A stretch of DNA of 64,000 nt from Bradyrhizobium sp. CCBAU 51765 (GTDB lineage: Bacteria > Pseudomonadota > Alphaproteobacteria > Rhizobiales > Xanthobacteraceae). The stretch spans positions 4,887,001 to 4,951,000 of the forward strand of contig NZ_CP030038.1 of NCBI RefSeq assembly GCF_015291725.1. Reading direction: 5' to 3'. Numbering within the stretch: position 1 is the first letter of the stretch; each line of letters opens with the position of its first letter. Shown piece by piece: positions 24,446-33,153 of the stretch. The notes beneath the pieces are model-generated. The model did not search any database. It worked only from the letters and a program-made list of their open reading frames with translations, and was not told the DNA's origin. The position numbers and the translations under genes were made by a program.

Positions 24446-25648
24446 TCAATCCTTCGGCCGCAGCTTCGCGACTTCGGCATCGCTGGGCAGATAGTCCGCG
24501 CCTTTCTTATAGGACGAATCCACCATCACGCCCTTGCCGTCCTTCAGCGCGGTCTTGCCGACATAGGCACCGAGCGTCGATTGGTGGTCGATCTTGCGGA
24601 AGGTGATCTCGCCGAACGGTGACGGCATGGACAGCCCTTCCGCCGCGGCGATCAGCTTCTCCGGATCGGTCGAGCCCGCTTTCGCGAGAATGGCGGCCGC
24701 CGACTTGATGGTCTGGTAGCCGACGATCGAGCCGAGACGCGGATAGTCGTTATACTTGGCTTGGTAGGCCTTCAGGAACGCGTCATGCTCGGGCGTCTTG
24801 ATCGAGTACCAGGGATAGCCGGTGACGATCCAGCCCTCCGGCGTCTCGTCCTTGAGCGGGTCGAGATACTCGGGCTCGCCCGTGAGGAACGAGACGACCT
24901 CGCGTCCCTTGAACAGACCGCGGGTGTTGCCTTCGCGCACGAGCTTCACAAGGTCGGCGCCGAAGGTGACGTTGAGGATCGCTTCGGGATTGGCGGCAGC
25001 CACCGCCTGCACCACGGGACCTGCGTCGATCTTGCCCTGCGGCGGCCACTGTTCGTCGACCCACTGGATGTCGGGACGCTTCTCCGACATCAGCTTCTTG
25101 AACACGGCGACCGCCGACTGGCCGTATTCGTAGTTCGGCGCGATCGTGGCCCAGCGCTTGGCCGGCAGCTTCGCCGCCGCCTCGACCAGCATCGCCGCCT
25201 GCATGTAGTTGGAAGGACGCAGGCGGAAGGTGTACTTGTTGCCCTTGGACCAGGTGATGGCGTCCGTCAGCGGCTCGGCCGCGAGGAAGAACACCTTCTT
25301 CTGGTTGGCGAAGTCGCTGACCGCAAGGCCGATGTTGGACAGGAAGGTGCCTGCGAGCATCGCAACGCCCTCGCTCGAGACGAGCTCGTTGGCCGCGGTC
25401 TGCGCGTCGGCCGGCTTGCCGCCATCATCCTTGGAAATGACGACGAGCTTCTTGCCGTTGATGCCGCCGGCCGCATTGATCTCCTCGACCGCAAGCTGCC
25501 AGCCCTTGCGATAGGGCTCGGTGAAGGCCGGCAGCAGCGAATAGCTGTTGATCTCGCCGATCTTGATGTCCTGCGCCAGGGCCGAATGAGCCATGCCGCC
25601 CGCCAAAAGCGCGAAGGCCGCGCCCACAAAATAGTTTCTCGCTCGCAT
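24446..25648 (-). CDS. ABC transporter substrate-binding protein, LivK/AmiC type
   Basis: 400 aa with a Sec signal peptide (MRARNYFVGAAFALLAGG…, cleavage after ALAQ). Type 1 periplasmic binding fold: DIKIGEINSYSLLPAFTEPYRKGWQLAVEEINAAGG at the start of the mature protein, DGGKPADAQTAANELV (about 75), ATIAPNYEYGQS (about 165). It lies 80 bp after the DUF1185 gene on the same strand, suggesting one long transcript from hnr. The ligand is unproven; nicotinate or 6-hydroxynicotinate is the contextual guess. Confidence 0.88.
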   Translation of the reverse strand: MRARNYFVGAAFALLAGGMAHSALAQDIKIGEINSYSLLPAFTEPYRKGWQLAVEEINAAGGINGKKLVVISKDDGGKPADAQTAANELVSSEGVAMLAGTFLSNIGLAVSDFANQKKVFFLAAEPLTDAITWSKGNKYTFRLRPSNYMQAAMLVEAAAKLPAKRWATIAPNYEYGQSAVAVFKKLMSEKRPDIQWVDEQWPPQGKIDAGPVVQAVAAANPEAILNVTFGADLVKLVREGNTRGLFKGREVVSFLTGEPEYLDPLKDETPEGWIVTGYPWYSIKTPEHDAFLKAYQAKYNDYPRLGSIVGYQTIKSAAAILAKAGSTDPEKLIAAAEGLSMPSPFGEITFRKIDHQSTLGAYVGKTALKDGKGVMVDSSYKKGADYLPSDAEVAKLRPKD

Positions 25649-25728
25649 CCCAACCTCCAGTTTTGAACTCTCTACGTCTTCAGCGTAATCGTGTCGGGGA
25701 AGCTGTGCCCGCCTCCCCGGTTCAAACC

Positions 25729-26313
25729 CTATCTCAGACCGTCTTCGCCCTTGATCTCCGCAACCGTGAGCCCACCGACGCGCGGCAGCGGACGGCCGCT
25801 GTCGGTGACGGCGACCGCGACCATGATCTCGTTGGCGCGCGGCGCATCGTTGATCTGCACTTCCATGCCGTCGAAGTGACTGCGCACGAAGGCAGCATCC
25901 TTGTGCCCGAGCGGAATGTCCAGCGTCGTGCCCGGGCCGCTACGCTTCTTCGAGGACGGGATCAGAGCTGCGCCCTTGCCCAGCACCTTGCGCACCGGCG
26001 CGCCCATCTTGGGGTGGAGGATTGCGGCGGCATGCTCCAGCTCGCCGTTCTCGCCGACGGCGGCGGCTTTGCCATAGCTCTGCGCCTTGGCGCCATCGAT
26101 GCCGAGCGCAGCCACCGCGCGCTTCGACAAGAGCTCACCCAGCTCCTCGCCGATCGCGATCAGCGGCGACAGATCCTCGACATATTTTCCGGCGAACGGA
26201 TTCTCGATGACGGCAATCGCAGCCGCACGCCGGGTCGGCGGCGACACCTGCCGGCCCATCTCCATCTGCGTCTCTTCGACGACGGTGACGATCTTGCGAA
26301 TGATCGCGCTCAT
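25729..26313 (-). CDS. DUF1185 'amino acid synthesis' family protein
   Basis: 194 aa. Matches the DUF1185 pattern as I know it (IRKIVTVVEETQMEMGR, AIAVIENPFAGKYVEDLSPLI, GKAAAVGENGELEHAAAILHPKMGAPVR, NEIMVAVAVTDSGRPLPRVGGL). Soluble, no signal peptide. No activity is established for the family; the conserved acidic/His segment around ELEHAAAILH could be catalytic. It lies 26 bp after UPF0280 in the hnr operon, so a role in nicotinate breakdown, perhaps a tautomerase- or hydrolase-like step, is possible but speculative. Confidence 0.75.
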   Translation of the reverse strand: MSAIIRKIVTVVEETQMEMGRQVSPPTRRAAAIAVIENPFAGKYVEDLSPLIAIGEELGELLSKRAVAALGIDGAKAQSYGKAAAVGENGELEHAAAILHPKMGAPVRKVLGKGAALIPSSKKRSGPGTTLDIPLGHKDAAFVRSHFDGMEVQINDAPRANEIMVAVAVTDSGRPLPRVGGLTVAEIKGEDGLR

Positions 26314-26339
26314 GATTGTGTCCTCAGGTTCTTCCCTGT

Positions 26340-27236
26340 TCAGGCATGAACCGCGTTCTCCAGCGTAACCGGGCGCGATCGCTGCCGCTCAATATCTTTC
26401 GGTCCGATGACAAGCATATCACCACAAAGCTGCAACACGGCACCCTCGATCAGTCCGCGATCGAACAATTGCCGTGCACGTTCTGCGCCAGATTCGAGTG
26501 CGGCAGCGATCTCATCGAGAGACAGCTCGCCGACATCGCGGGTGACGAGGCGCGCGCCCAGATCGCTGTCGGGCTGAAGCTCGGTCGCAGGCCTCCGGAT
26601 GATGGCGGGATGCCCGGGCAGGTCGACGGCATTCGCGATCACCGTCGCCGCCGCATCGGCCTGCGCTGCGGTCGCCGCCAGCACCGTCACGGCATCGGCG
26701 ATGCCGAGCGAAAAGCTGCGGCCGTGGCGTCCGCTGGTCGCGACGCCACGCGACGGATCATTCGCATCGATCCTCATCGTCCGCATCACACCGTCGCGGT
26801 CGGGCCGATCCATCAGTCCGACCGAAAAATGCGTGCCTTCAGCGAGATGAAGCGCGATGTCGCCACCATTGTTGACGTAAGCCCGATCGAGCGTCGCAAC
26901 GCGCAGCATCGCCCCCAGAATCTCCTCGGCCACGCTGCCTGCAACAGCCGCCATCGGCGTGATGAAGCAATCGGCGGCATAGGGCGCGACAGCGGCGTGC
27001 ATACGACGCGCGACGGCGCCGGTCAGCGAAGTCCGCGTCGCAGCATCCGCACGCAACTCAGTCAGTTCCGCGCATAGCTCGTCGAGAAGCCCGGTGAACC
27101 GGCGCGCCGCAGCCTCATAGGCCGCGCGCACCTCGTCCGCACGTCCCCTCGCCTCCACGATCAGATCAATCGGTCCATCCTGCAAATGCAGCCGCCGGCC
27201 ATCAGACAGCAATGCGATTTGCGGGCGCCTCGTCAT
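26340..27236 (-). CDS. UPF0280 family protein (ApbE superfamily)
   Basis: 298 aa from ATG 27236, which overlaps the hnr stop (ATGA). Typical UPF0280 blocks: ADCFITPMAAVAGSVAEEIL (about 96–115), RAYVNNGGDIALHL (about 125–138, the NxGGD motif shared with ApbE), SFSLGIADAVTVLAATAAQADAAATVIANAVDLP (about 180–213). COG2122 is classed with the ApbE superfamily, whose main members attach FMN covalently to proteins. Since E. barkeri 6-hydroxynicotinate reductase carries a covalent flavin, this protein is a candidate flavin transferase for the gene it is coupled to (inference). The longer frame upstream is a shadow. Confidence 0.82.
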   Translation of the reverse strand: MTRRPQIALLSDGRRLHLQDGPIDLIVEARGRADEVRAAYEAAARRFTGLLDELCAELTELRADAATRTSLTGAVARRMHAAVAPYAADCFITPMAAVAGSVAEEILGAMLRVATLDRAYVNNGGDIALHLAEGTHFSVGLMDRPDRDGVMRTMRIDANDPSRGVATSGRHGRSFSLGIADAVTVLAATAAQADAAATVIANAVDLPGHPAIIRRPATELQPDSDLGARLVTRDVGELSLDEIAAALESGAERARQLFDRGLIEGAVLQLCGDMLVIGPKDIERQRSRPVTLENAVHA

Positions 27237-28690
27237 GTCCGGCGCCCCGGAATCGGGTGATGCCATGGCAACTGGCGGACATCGTCGCCGTTCTGAACCT
27301 CGGAGAGCGGCTTCACGTAGTCCATGTGGCCGCCGAGCGCGGCATAGTCGGACAGCGTCATCGTGAACTCGATCGGCGCGACCAGCGCCGGCGTCGGCAC
27401 ATAGCCGAACGCGCCTGACGGCATCTGCGTCACGTCGACCATGTAGGTGATGCCGCCGCCGGGCCAGACATAGACCGGCGCGCCGCCGCTGGTGACGCGC
27501 GTCAGCGCATCCTTCACCGAACGCGTCAGTCGCACCGGATTGTCGGTGACACCGGCACGCAGTGAGCCGCCGGCGCCAGCCATGAACAGCACCGTGCACA
27601 GCGCCGGCTCGCAGTTTTCCTGGATCCGCTCGACCGAGAATCTCAACTCGGCCGGCATCTCGGTCTCGATCGGCTTCAAGGCTTCGTCGAGCACGTAATA
27701 CGACGAATGCTCGCCCGTGGTGGAGACCATCAGCATGGTCAGACCGGGCTTCGCTTCCTTGGCATCGAACGGCCCGAGGATCGACAAGGGATCGGAAATG
27801 TTGGTGCCGCCCCAGCCCGTGCCGGGATCGGCGACCTGGAAATAGCGGCCGGGCGTGGAGCGCCGTCCCTTCATCTTGATGCCGGTGTCGGCGATGTCGA
27901 GAAGCTTGCCGGCCTGATGCTCCGAGAGCACCCCGGTGATGTGGTCGTCGACCACGACCACCTCGTCGACCTTGCCGTGCCATTGCTTGGCGAACATGCC
28001 GATCGTCGCCGAGCCGCAGCCGACGCGCATGCGCTCTTCTTTCATGCCGTTGACGATCGGCGGCTGCCCGGCCTGCACCACCACGGTGGCGCCACCGTCA
28101 ATGGTGAGCTCGACCGCCTTGCAGTTAGCAAGGTCCATCAGCGTGTCGCAGGTGACGCGGCCTTCCTTCTTGGAGCCCCCGGTGAGATGATGCACGCCGC
28201 CGAGCGACAGCATCTGCGAGCCATATTCGCTGGTCGTGACGTGGCCAACCGCCTCGCCCTGCGCGCGAACGGTCGCGGTCTCCGGACCAAGATAACGATC
28301 GGTGTCGATCTTCACCTTGATCCCGCAATAGGAGAAGATGCCCTCGGTGACCACGGTCACCATGTCGACCCCGTCGACCTCAGCGGCGACGATGAACGGC
28401 GCCGGCTTGTAGTCGGGATAGGTCGTGCCCGCACCGATCGCGGTCACGAAGGTCGAGGGTTCGTGGACGATCTTGCCGTCCCAGTCTTCGGTGCGACTGA
28501 AGGGAACGAGCTTGCCGCCATGCGAGACCGTACGCTCCAGGATCACGTGCGGATCGACACGGACGAGCTTGCCGTCGTGATTGGCGTAGCGGTCGCAGGC
28601 ACCCGCTGCGCCCGGCTTGATGTAGCACATCACCGGACAAGCATCGCAGCGGATCTTGTCGATGACGGCGCTCGTCGTTTCAATCACCAT
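27233..28690 (-). CDS. hnr: 6-hydroxynicotinate reductase
   Basis: About 485–491 aa. Expected to reduce 6-hydroxynicotinate to 1,4,5,6-tetrahydro-6-oxonicotinate with low-potential electrons. The N-terminus carries a cysteine cluster CDACPVMC…AGAC (C-x2-C-x3-C-x9-C) suited to a [4Fe-4S] centre; more cysteines occur at VGCGSATIG and NCEPALC. The length agrees with the roughly 54-kDa subunit of the E. barkeri enzyme, which has covalent flavin and Fe–S clusters. First gene of the operon with UPF0280, DUF1185, the liv importer and marR. Start uncertain: GTG 28708 or ATG 28690, neither with a clear ribosome site. Identification rests on remembered similarity plus the enamidase and nicAB context. 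Confidence 0.8.
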   Translation of the reverse strand: MVIETTSAVIDKIRCDACPVMCYIKPGAAGACDRYANHDGKLVRVDPHVILERTVSHGGKLVPFSRTEDWDGKIVHEPSTFVTAIGAGTTYPDYKPAPFIVAAEVDGVDMVTVVTEGIFSYCGIKVKIDTDRYLGPETATVRAQGEAVGHVTTSEYGSQMLSLGGVHHLTGGSKKEGRVTCDTLMDLANCKAVELTIDGGATVVVQAGQPPIVNGMKEERMRVGCGSATIGMFAKQWHGKVDEVVVVDDHITGVLSEHQAGKLLDIADTGIKMKGRRSTPGRYFQVADPGTGWGGTNISDPLSILGPFDAKEAKPGLTMLMVSTTGEHSSYYVLDEALKPIETEMPAELRFSVERIQENCEPALCTVLFMAGAGGSLRAGVTDNPVRLTRSVKDALTRVTSGGAPVYVWPGGGITYMVDVTQMPSGAFGYVPTPALVAPIEFTMTLSDYAALGGHMDYVKPLSEVQNGDDVRQLPWHHPIPGRRT

Positions 28691-28717
28691 GTCGGAGCCG
28701 GTGGCCACTGCGGTTAT

Positions 28718-28733
28718 CGTTCGTACACGAACA
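28718..28733. promoter_or_regulatory. Putative nicotinate-regulon operator upstream of hnr
   Basis: CGTTCGTACACGAACA contains the inverted repeat GTTCGT-AC-ACGAAC and matches 18847–18862 at 14 of 16 positions. It is 10–28 bp from the possible hnr start codons, an ideal place to block that promoter. Confidence 0.6.
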
Positions 28734-28871
28734 ATGTTGCGCGCGGTCCCCTGGCGCTGTCAAGCGGCGGTGCAACGCAAAAGATGCGGCTGCCGCATAA
28801 AACCTCATTTGCCTATCGGCTCTGTCCACAAAGAAGGCAACCACGCTGCAGTGCGGGATGCACCGCTTGCA

Positions 28872-28887
28872 CGTTTGTGTACAAACG
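28872..28887. promoter_or_regulatory. Putative nicotinate-regulon operator upstream of nicA
   Basis: CGTTTGT-GT-ACAAACG is a perfect 7-bp inverted repeat, 43 bp upstream of the nicA start and followed by a second GTATCGTTCG block. It is a close relative of the motif at 28718 and 18847. Confidence 0.6.
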
Positions 28888-28930
28888 GTATCGTTCGCCG
28901 CCGTAGAGTTACGCGCGCTTGGGAACGAGG

Positions 28931-29413
28931 ATGACGAAGACACCGATCCGCCTCACCGTGAACGGCAGGATCCACGAAATCACGGCGGAGCGCCAGACGC
29001 CGCTGCTCTATGTGTTGCGCAACGAGCTCGCGCTCAATGGCCCAAAATATGGTTGCGGCCTCGGCGAATGTGGCACCTGTACTGTCCTGATCGACGGCGC
29101 GGCGGCACGCTCCTGTGTGATTCCGGTGAGCGGCTGCGCCGGCCGCGACATCGTGACGCTCGAAGGCCTCGGCACCCGCGACAAGCCCGATGTGGTGCAA
29201 CAGGCCTTCATCGACGAGCAGGCCGCACAATGCGGCTATTGCCTCAACGGCATGATCATGACCACCAAGGCGCTGCTCGCGATCAACCCGCGGCCGAGCG
29301 AGCAACAGGCGCTGGCGGCGCTGCGCTACAATCTCTGCCGCTGCGGCACCCATGTCGAGATCCTGCGCGCGGTGATGCGGGCATCCGGCCAGCTCGTCGA
29401 GGCCGCGGACTGA
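28931..29413 (+). CDS. nicA: Nicotinate hydroxylase small subunit, 2×[2Fe-2S] (NicA)
   Basis: 160 aa, the size of Pseudomonas putida NicA. The plant-type [2Fe-2S] site is Cys42, Cys47, Cys50 (GCGLGECGTC) and Cys62; the second cluster uses Cys101, Cys104 (QCGYC) and Cys136, Cys138 (LCRCG), as in xanthine-oxidase-family small subunits. It passes electrons from the molybdenum site of NicB to its haems. ATG 28931 follows GGGAACGAGG. The stop shares a base with the nicB start (TGATG). Transcribed away from hnr from a gap with two operator-like palindromes. Confidence 0.9.
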   Translation: MTKTPIRLTVNGRIHEITAERQTPLLYVLRNELALNGPKYGCGLGECGTCTVLIDGAAARSCVIPVSGCAGRDIVTLEGLGTRDKPDVVQQAFIDEQAAQCGYCLNGMIMTTKALLAINPRPSEQQALAALRYNLCRCGTHVEILRAVMRASGQLVEAAD

Positions 29414-32400
29414 TGGCCTCCCCTGTTTCGAACGGAGCTGAGCGGCCATCGGGTTCGCTCGTCGTCGCCCGCACCGTGGACGAGGTCACATCCGAGACCT
29501 TCGTCCGCATCACCGCGGACGGAGCGGTCACGGCCTATAACGGCCATGTCGATCTCGGCACCGGCATCCGCACCGCCCTTGGCCAGATCGTCGCCGAGGA
29601 GCTCGACGTTTCCTTTGCGCGCGTCGTGGTCGTGCTCGGCGACACGTCGGTGGTGCCGAACCAGGGCGCGACGATCGCCAGCGAGACCATCCAGATCACC
29701 GCGGTGCCCCTGCGCAAGGCCGCGGCGCAGGCGAGGCACTTCCTGATCGCGCGCGCGTCCGAGCGGCTGGAGCTGCCGGCCTCCGAGTTACGGATCGAGG
29801 ATGGCCTCGTGCGCGGGAACGACAACCGCAGCGTCAGTTATGGCGAGCTGATCGGCGGCGAAGAGATCCGGCTCGAGCTTGCCGACGACGTCGCGGTCAA
29901 ACCTGTCGGCGACTACGCGATCGTCGGCCAGTCGACGCCGCGCGTGGATCTGCCCGCCAAGGCCACGGGCGAGCTGACCTTCGTCCACGACATCCGCGTG
30001 CCGGGCATGCTGCACGGCCGCGTGGTGCGGCCGCCCTATGCCGGCGTCGATGCCGGACCGTTCGTCGGCACCAGCCTGCTCGCGGTCGATGAATCCTCGG
30101 TACGCGACATTCCCGGCCTGATCGCGGTGGTGCACATCGGCGATTTCGTCGGCGTTGTCGCCGAGCGCGAGGAGAATGCGATCCGTGCGGCAGAGCATCT
30201 CGAAGTGAGCTGGAAGCCGACGCCCGCCCTCACCGACCTTGCCGATGTCGAGACCGCGCTGCGCGCCAATCCGTCGACGCCGCGCACGCTGATCGACAAG
30301 GGCGAGGTCGACAAGGCGATATCGGGCGCGGCCAAGCCGATGCAGCGCACTTATGTCTGGCCGTATCAAATGCACGCTTCGATCGGCCCATCCTGTGCCG
30401 TCGCCGACTACAGGGACGGCAATATCCGCGTCTGGTCGGGCACTCAGAACCCGCACGTGCTGCGCAGCGATCTTGCGCTGCTGATCGAACGTCCCGAGAG
30501 CGAGATCGAGGTGATCCGGCTCGAAGCCGCCGGCTGCTACGGCCGCAACTGCGCCGACGACGTCACCGCCGATGCGCTGCTGCTGTCGCGCGCCGTTGGC
30601 CGGCCCGTTCGCGTGCAATTGACACGCGAGCAGGAGCACGCCTGGGAGCCCAAAGGCACCGCGCAGCTCATCGACGTCAACGGCGGGCTCGATGCCGACG
30701 GCGGCATTGCCGGTTACGATCTCACAACGCGCTATCCCTCGAACACCGCGCCGACTCTGGCGCTGCTGCTGACCGGCCGCATCTCGCCCGATCCGGCCGT
30801 GCTTCAGATGGGCGACCGCACCGCGATCCCGCCCTACGATTACGACCACATGCGCGTCGTCGCCCACGACATGCCCCCGATCGTGCGCGCCTCATGGTTC
30901 CGCGGCGTCTCGGCACTGCCGAACACCTTCGCGCATGAATCCTATATCGACGAGGCCGCGACCGAGGCCGGCGTCGACCCGATCGAATACCGCCTGCGCT
31001 ATTTGAAAGACCAGCGCGCCGTCGATCTCGTCAATGCAGTCGCCGAACGCGCGGGCTGGACGCCGCGGCCGGTCCGTGAGGAGAAAGACGGCGAGGTCGT
31101 GCACGGGCGCGGCTTTGCCTACGCGCTTTATGTCCACAGCAAGTTTCCCGGCTATGGCGCGGCGTGGTCGGCCTGGGTCGCCGACGTCGCGGTGAACAAG
31201 ACGACGGGCGATGTCAGCGTCACGCGCGTCGTCGCGGGACAGGACTCCGGCCTGATGATCAATCCGGACGGCGTGCGCCACCAGATCCATGGCAACGTCA
31301 TCCAGTCCACCAGCCGCGCGCTGATGGAGGAAGTGTCGTTCGAGCGCGGCGCGGTGGCGGCACGCGAATGGGGCGCCTATCCCATCATTCCCTTCCCCGA
31401 CGTGCCCAAGATCGACGTCCTGATGCTGCCGCGTCAGGATCAGCCACCGCTCGGCGTCGGCGAATCCGCCTCGGTGCCGAGCGCGGCGGCGATCGCCAAC
31501 GCGATCTTCGATGCCACCGGCGTGCGCTTTCGCGAGCCGCCGTTCACGCCTGAACGCATCCTGAAAGGGCTGCACGGTGATGCACCGGCGACACCACAGG
31601 CCCTGCCCCCTCCCGCGGCGTCGCAGCCGGCCCGCATCTGGCAAAACCCGTTCGCAAAGCGTGCCGGCCTCTTCGCGACCATTGCGGCTTTCTGCACCGC
31701 CGCAATCGGCGTCGGCGCGGCGCTGCTGCCGGGCCGCGCGATTGCACCCATCGCGCGCCCCGACGCGTCGGTCTATTCCGCGGCGACGATCGCGCGCGGA
31801 GAGGTGCTCGCGGCGCTCGGCAATTGCGCGGAGTGCCACACCTCGACCGGCGGCGCGCTCAACGCCGGCGGCCGCGCGCTTGAAACGCCGTTCGGCACGA
31901 TCTACGCGACCAACATCACGCCCGACGTCGAGACCGGCATCGGCGCCTGGTCCTATCCAGCCTTCGAGCGCGCCATGCGTGACGGGCTGCACCGTGATGG
32001 GCGGCAGCTCTATCCGGCCTTTCCCTACACGCATTTTGCGAAGACCAGCGACGCGGACATGCAGGCACTCTATGCCTACCTGATGGCCCGGCCCGCGGTG
32101 CGCGCGACGACGCCGGCGAATGCGCTCGCCTTCCCGTTCAATCTCCGCCCGCTGCTCGCGGGCTGGAACGCGCTGTTCCACCAGACGCGCGAGTTCAAGC
32201 CCGATCCCGCCAAGTCCGAGCTCTGGAATCGCGGCGCCTATCTGGTCGAGAGCCTCGGCCATTGCAGCGCCTGTCATTCGCCGCGCAACGCGATCGGCGC
32301 CGAGCAGCGCGAAGCCTATCTCGCCGGCGGCTTTGCCGAGGGCTGGGAGGCACCGGCGCTGACCTCAGTCTCGCAGGCACCGATCCCGTGGAGCGAGGAT

Positions 32401-32943
32401 GAGCTTTTCGCTTATTTGCGCACCGGCCATTCGCGCTATCACGGCGTGGCGGCCGGCCCGATGGCGCCGATCGTCCGGGACCTCAAGGCCCTGCCCGACC
32501 AGGACATCCGTGCGATGGCGGTCTATCTCAACTCGTTCAACGACGCCGCGACCGACCGGCAGGCGCAGGATGCGCTCGCGGCAAAGCTCGAGAGCGCAAC
32601 CCAGGTCACCGTTGCCTCTTCCACCGGCGCGCGGTTGTACCTGGGCGCCTGCGCCGTCTGCCACGAGGTCGGCGGCCTACCGCTGTTCGGCACTCGCCCC
32701 TCGCTCGCGCTGAACAGCAACCTGCACAGCGGAACGGCGGACAATCTGGTCCAGGTGATCCTGCATGGGATCGCCGAACCGGTCACAAGCGATCTCGGCT
32801 ACATGCCCGCCTTCAAGGGCAGCATGAGCGACGCGCAGGTCGAGGAGCTCGTGACGTTTTTGCGCAAGCAGTTCGCACCCGACAAGCCGGCCTGGACCGG
32901 CGTGCGCGAGACGATCGCGCGGCTGCGCACATCGGCGCACTGA
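29413..32943 (+). CDS. nicB: Nicotinate hydroxylase large subunit: molybdopterin domain fused to a tri-haem cytochrome c (NicB)
   Basis: 1176 aa, matching NicB of P. putida. Residues 1–about 720 are the molybdopterin aldehyde-oxidoreductase fold (GHVDLGTGIRTALGQIVAEEL, PNQGATIASETIQ, YGRNCADDV, GVGESASVPSAAAIANA). A membrane-anchor-like segment AGLFATIAAFCTAAIGVGAALL follows at about 755–780. The C-terminal part has three haem c sites: CAECH (Cys805), CSACH (Cys951) and CAVCH (Cys1080). It hydroxylates nicotinate to 6-hydroxynicotinate with water and sends electrons to the respiratory chain rather than NAD. No dedicated XdhC-like maturation gene is nearby. Confidence 0.9.
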   Translation: MASPVSNGAERPSGSLVVARTVDEVTSETFVRITADGAVTAYNGHVDLGTGIRTALGQIVAEELDVSFARVVVVLGDTSVVPNQGATIASETIQITAVPLRKAAAQARHFLIARASERLELPASELRIEDGLVRGNDNRSVSYGELIGGEEIRLELADDVAVKPVGDYAIVGQSTPRVDLPAKATGELTFVHDIRVPGMLHGRVVRPPYAGVDAGPFVGTSLLAVDESSVRDIPGLIAVVHIGDFVGVVAEREENAIRAAEHLEVSWKPTPALTDLADVETALRANPSTPRTLIDKGEVDKAISGAAKPMQRTYVWPYQMHASIGPSCAVADYRDGNIRVWSGTQNPHVLRSDLALLIERPESEIEVIRLEAAGCYGRNCADDVTADALLLSRAVGRPVRVQLTREQEHAWEPKGTAQLIDVNGGLDADGGIAGYDLTTRYPSNTAPTLALLLTGRISPDPAVLQMGDRTAIPPYDYDHMRVVAHDMPPIVRASWFRGVSALPNTFAHESYIDEAATEAGVDPIEYRLRYLKDQRAVDLVNAVAERAGWTPRPVREEKDGEVVHGRGFAYALYVHSKFPGYGAAWSAWVADVAVNKTTGDVSVTRVVAGQDSGLMINPDGVRHQIHGNVIQSTSRALMEEVSFERGAVAAREWGAYPIIPFPDVPKIDVLMLPRQDQPPLGVGESASVPSAAAIANAIFDATGVRFREPPFTPERILKGLHGDAPATPQALPPPAASQPARIWQNPFAKRAGLFATIAAFCTAAIGVGAALLPGRAIAPIARPDASVYSAATIARGEVLAALGNCAECHTSTGGALNAGGRALETPFGTIYATNITPDVETGIGAWSYPAFERAMRDGLHRDGRQLYPAFPYTHFAKTSDADMQALYAYLMARPAVRATTPANALAFPFNLRPLLAGWNALFHQTREFKPDPAKSELWNRGAYLVESLGHCSACHSPRNAIGAEQREAYLAGGFAEGWEAPALTSVSQAPIPWSEDELFAYLRTGHSRYHGVAAGPMAPIVRDLKALPDQDIRAMAVYLNSFNDAATDRQAQDALAAKLESATQVTVASSTGARLYLGACAVCHEVGGLPLFGTRPSLALNSNLHSGTADNLVQVILHGIAEPVTSDLGYMPAFKGSMSDAQVEELVTFLRKQFAPDKPAWTGVRETIARLRTSAH

Positions 32944-32983
32944 GATAAAGATCAAGGGCGTGGCTGGAAGCTCGCCTGCTGCT

Positions 32984-33110
32984 ATCCTTCGAGACGCCCG
33001 CCTGCGGCGGGCCCTCAGGATGAGGACGGAGTGCGTGGCAGCCATTCAATGAAGCAAAGGTCGCTGCTTAGCCTCATCCTGAGGAGATCGCGAAGCGGTC
33101 GTCTCGAAGA
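32984..33110. repeat. Intergenic palindromic repeat (ATCCTTCGAGACG / CCTCATCCTGAGG family)
   Basis: ATCCTTCGAGACGCCCG and GCCCTCAGGATGAGG on one side mirror CCTCATCCTGAGG and GTCGTCTCGAAGA on the other. It lies between the convergent nicB and extradiol dioxygenase genes and is related to the repeat at 20169–20300. Confidence 0.7.
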
Positions 33111-33153
33111 ACGAGGCGTTTGCTCAGCCCCCGCCCAGCTCGCATGCTTTAAC

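Noticed and set aside
22380-24494. 704-codon open frame on the plus strand
   Set aside because: Composition dominated by His, Asp, Arg, Glu and Gln, mirror of the LivHM permease codons; no recognisable domain.
28858-29412. Upstream extension of nicB through nicA in the same frame
   Set aside because: The 1361-codon frame starts before nicA and its first 185 residues are nicA in another frame; the true start is the ATG overlapping the nicA stop.
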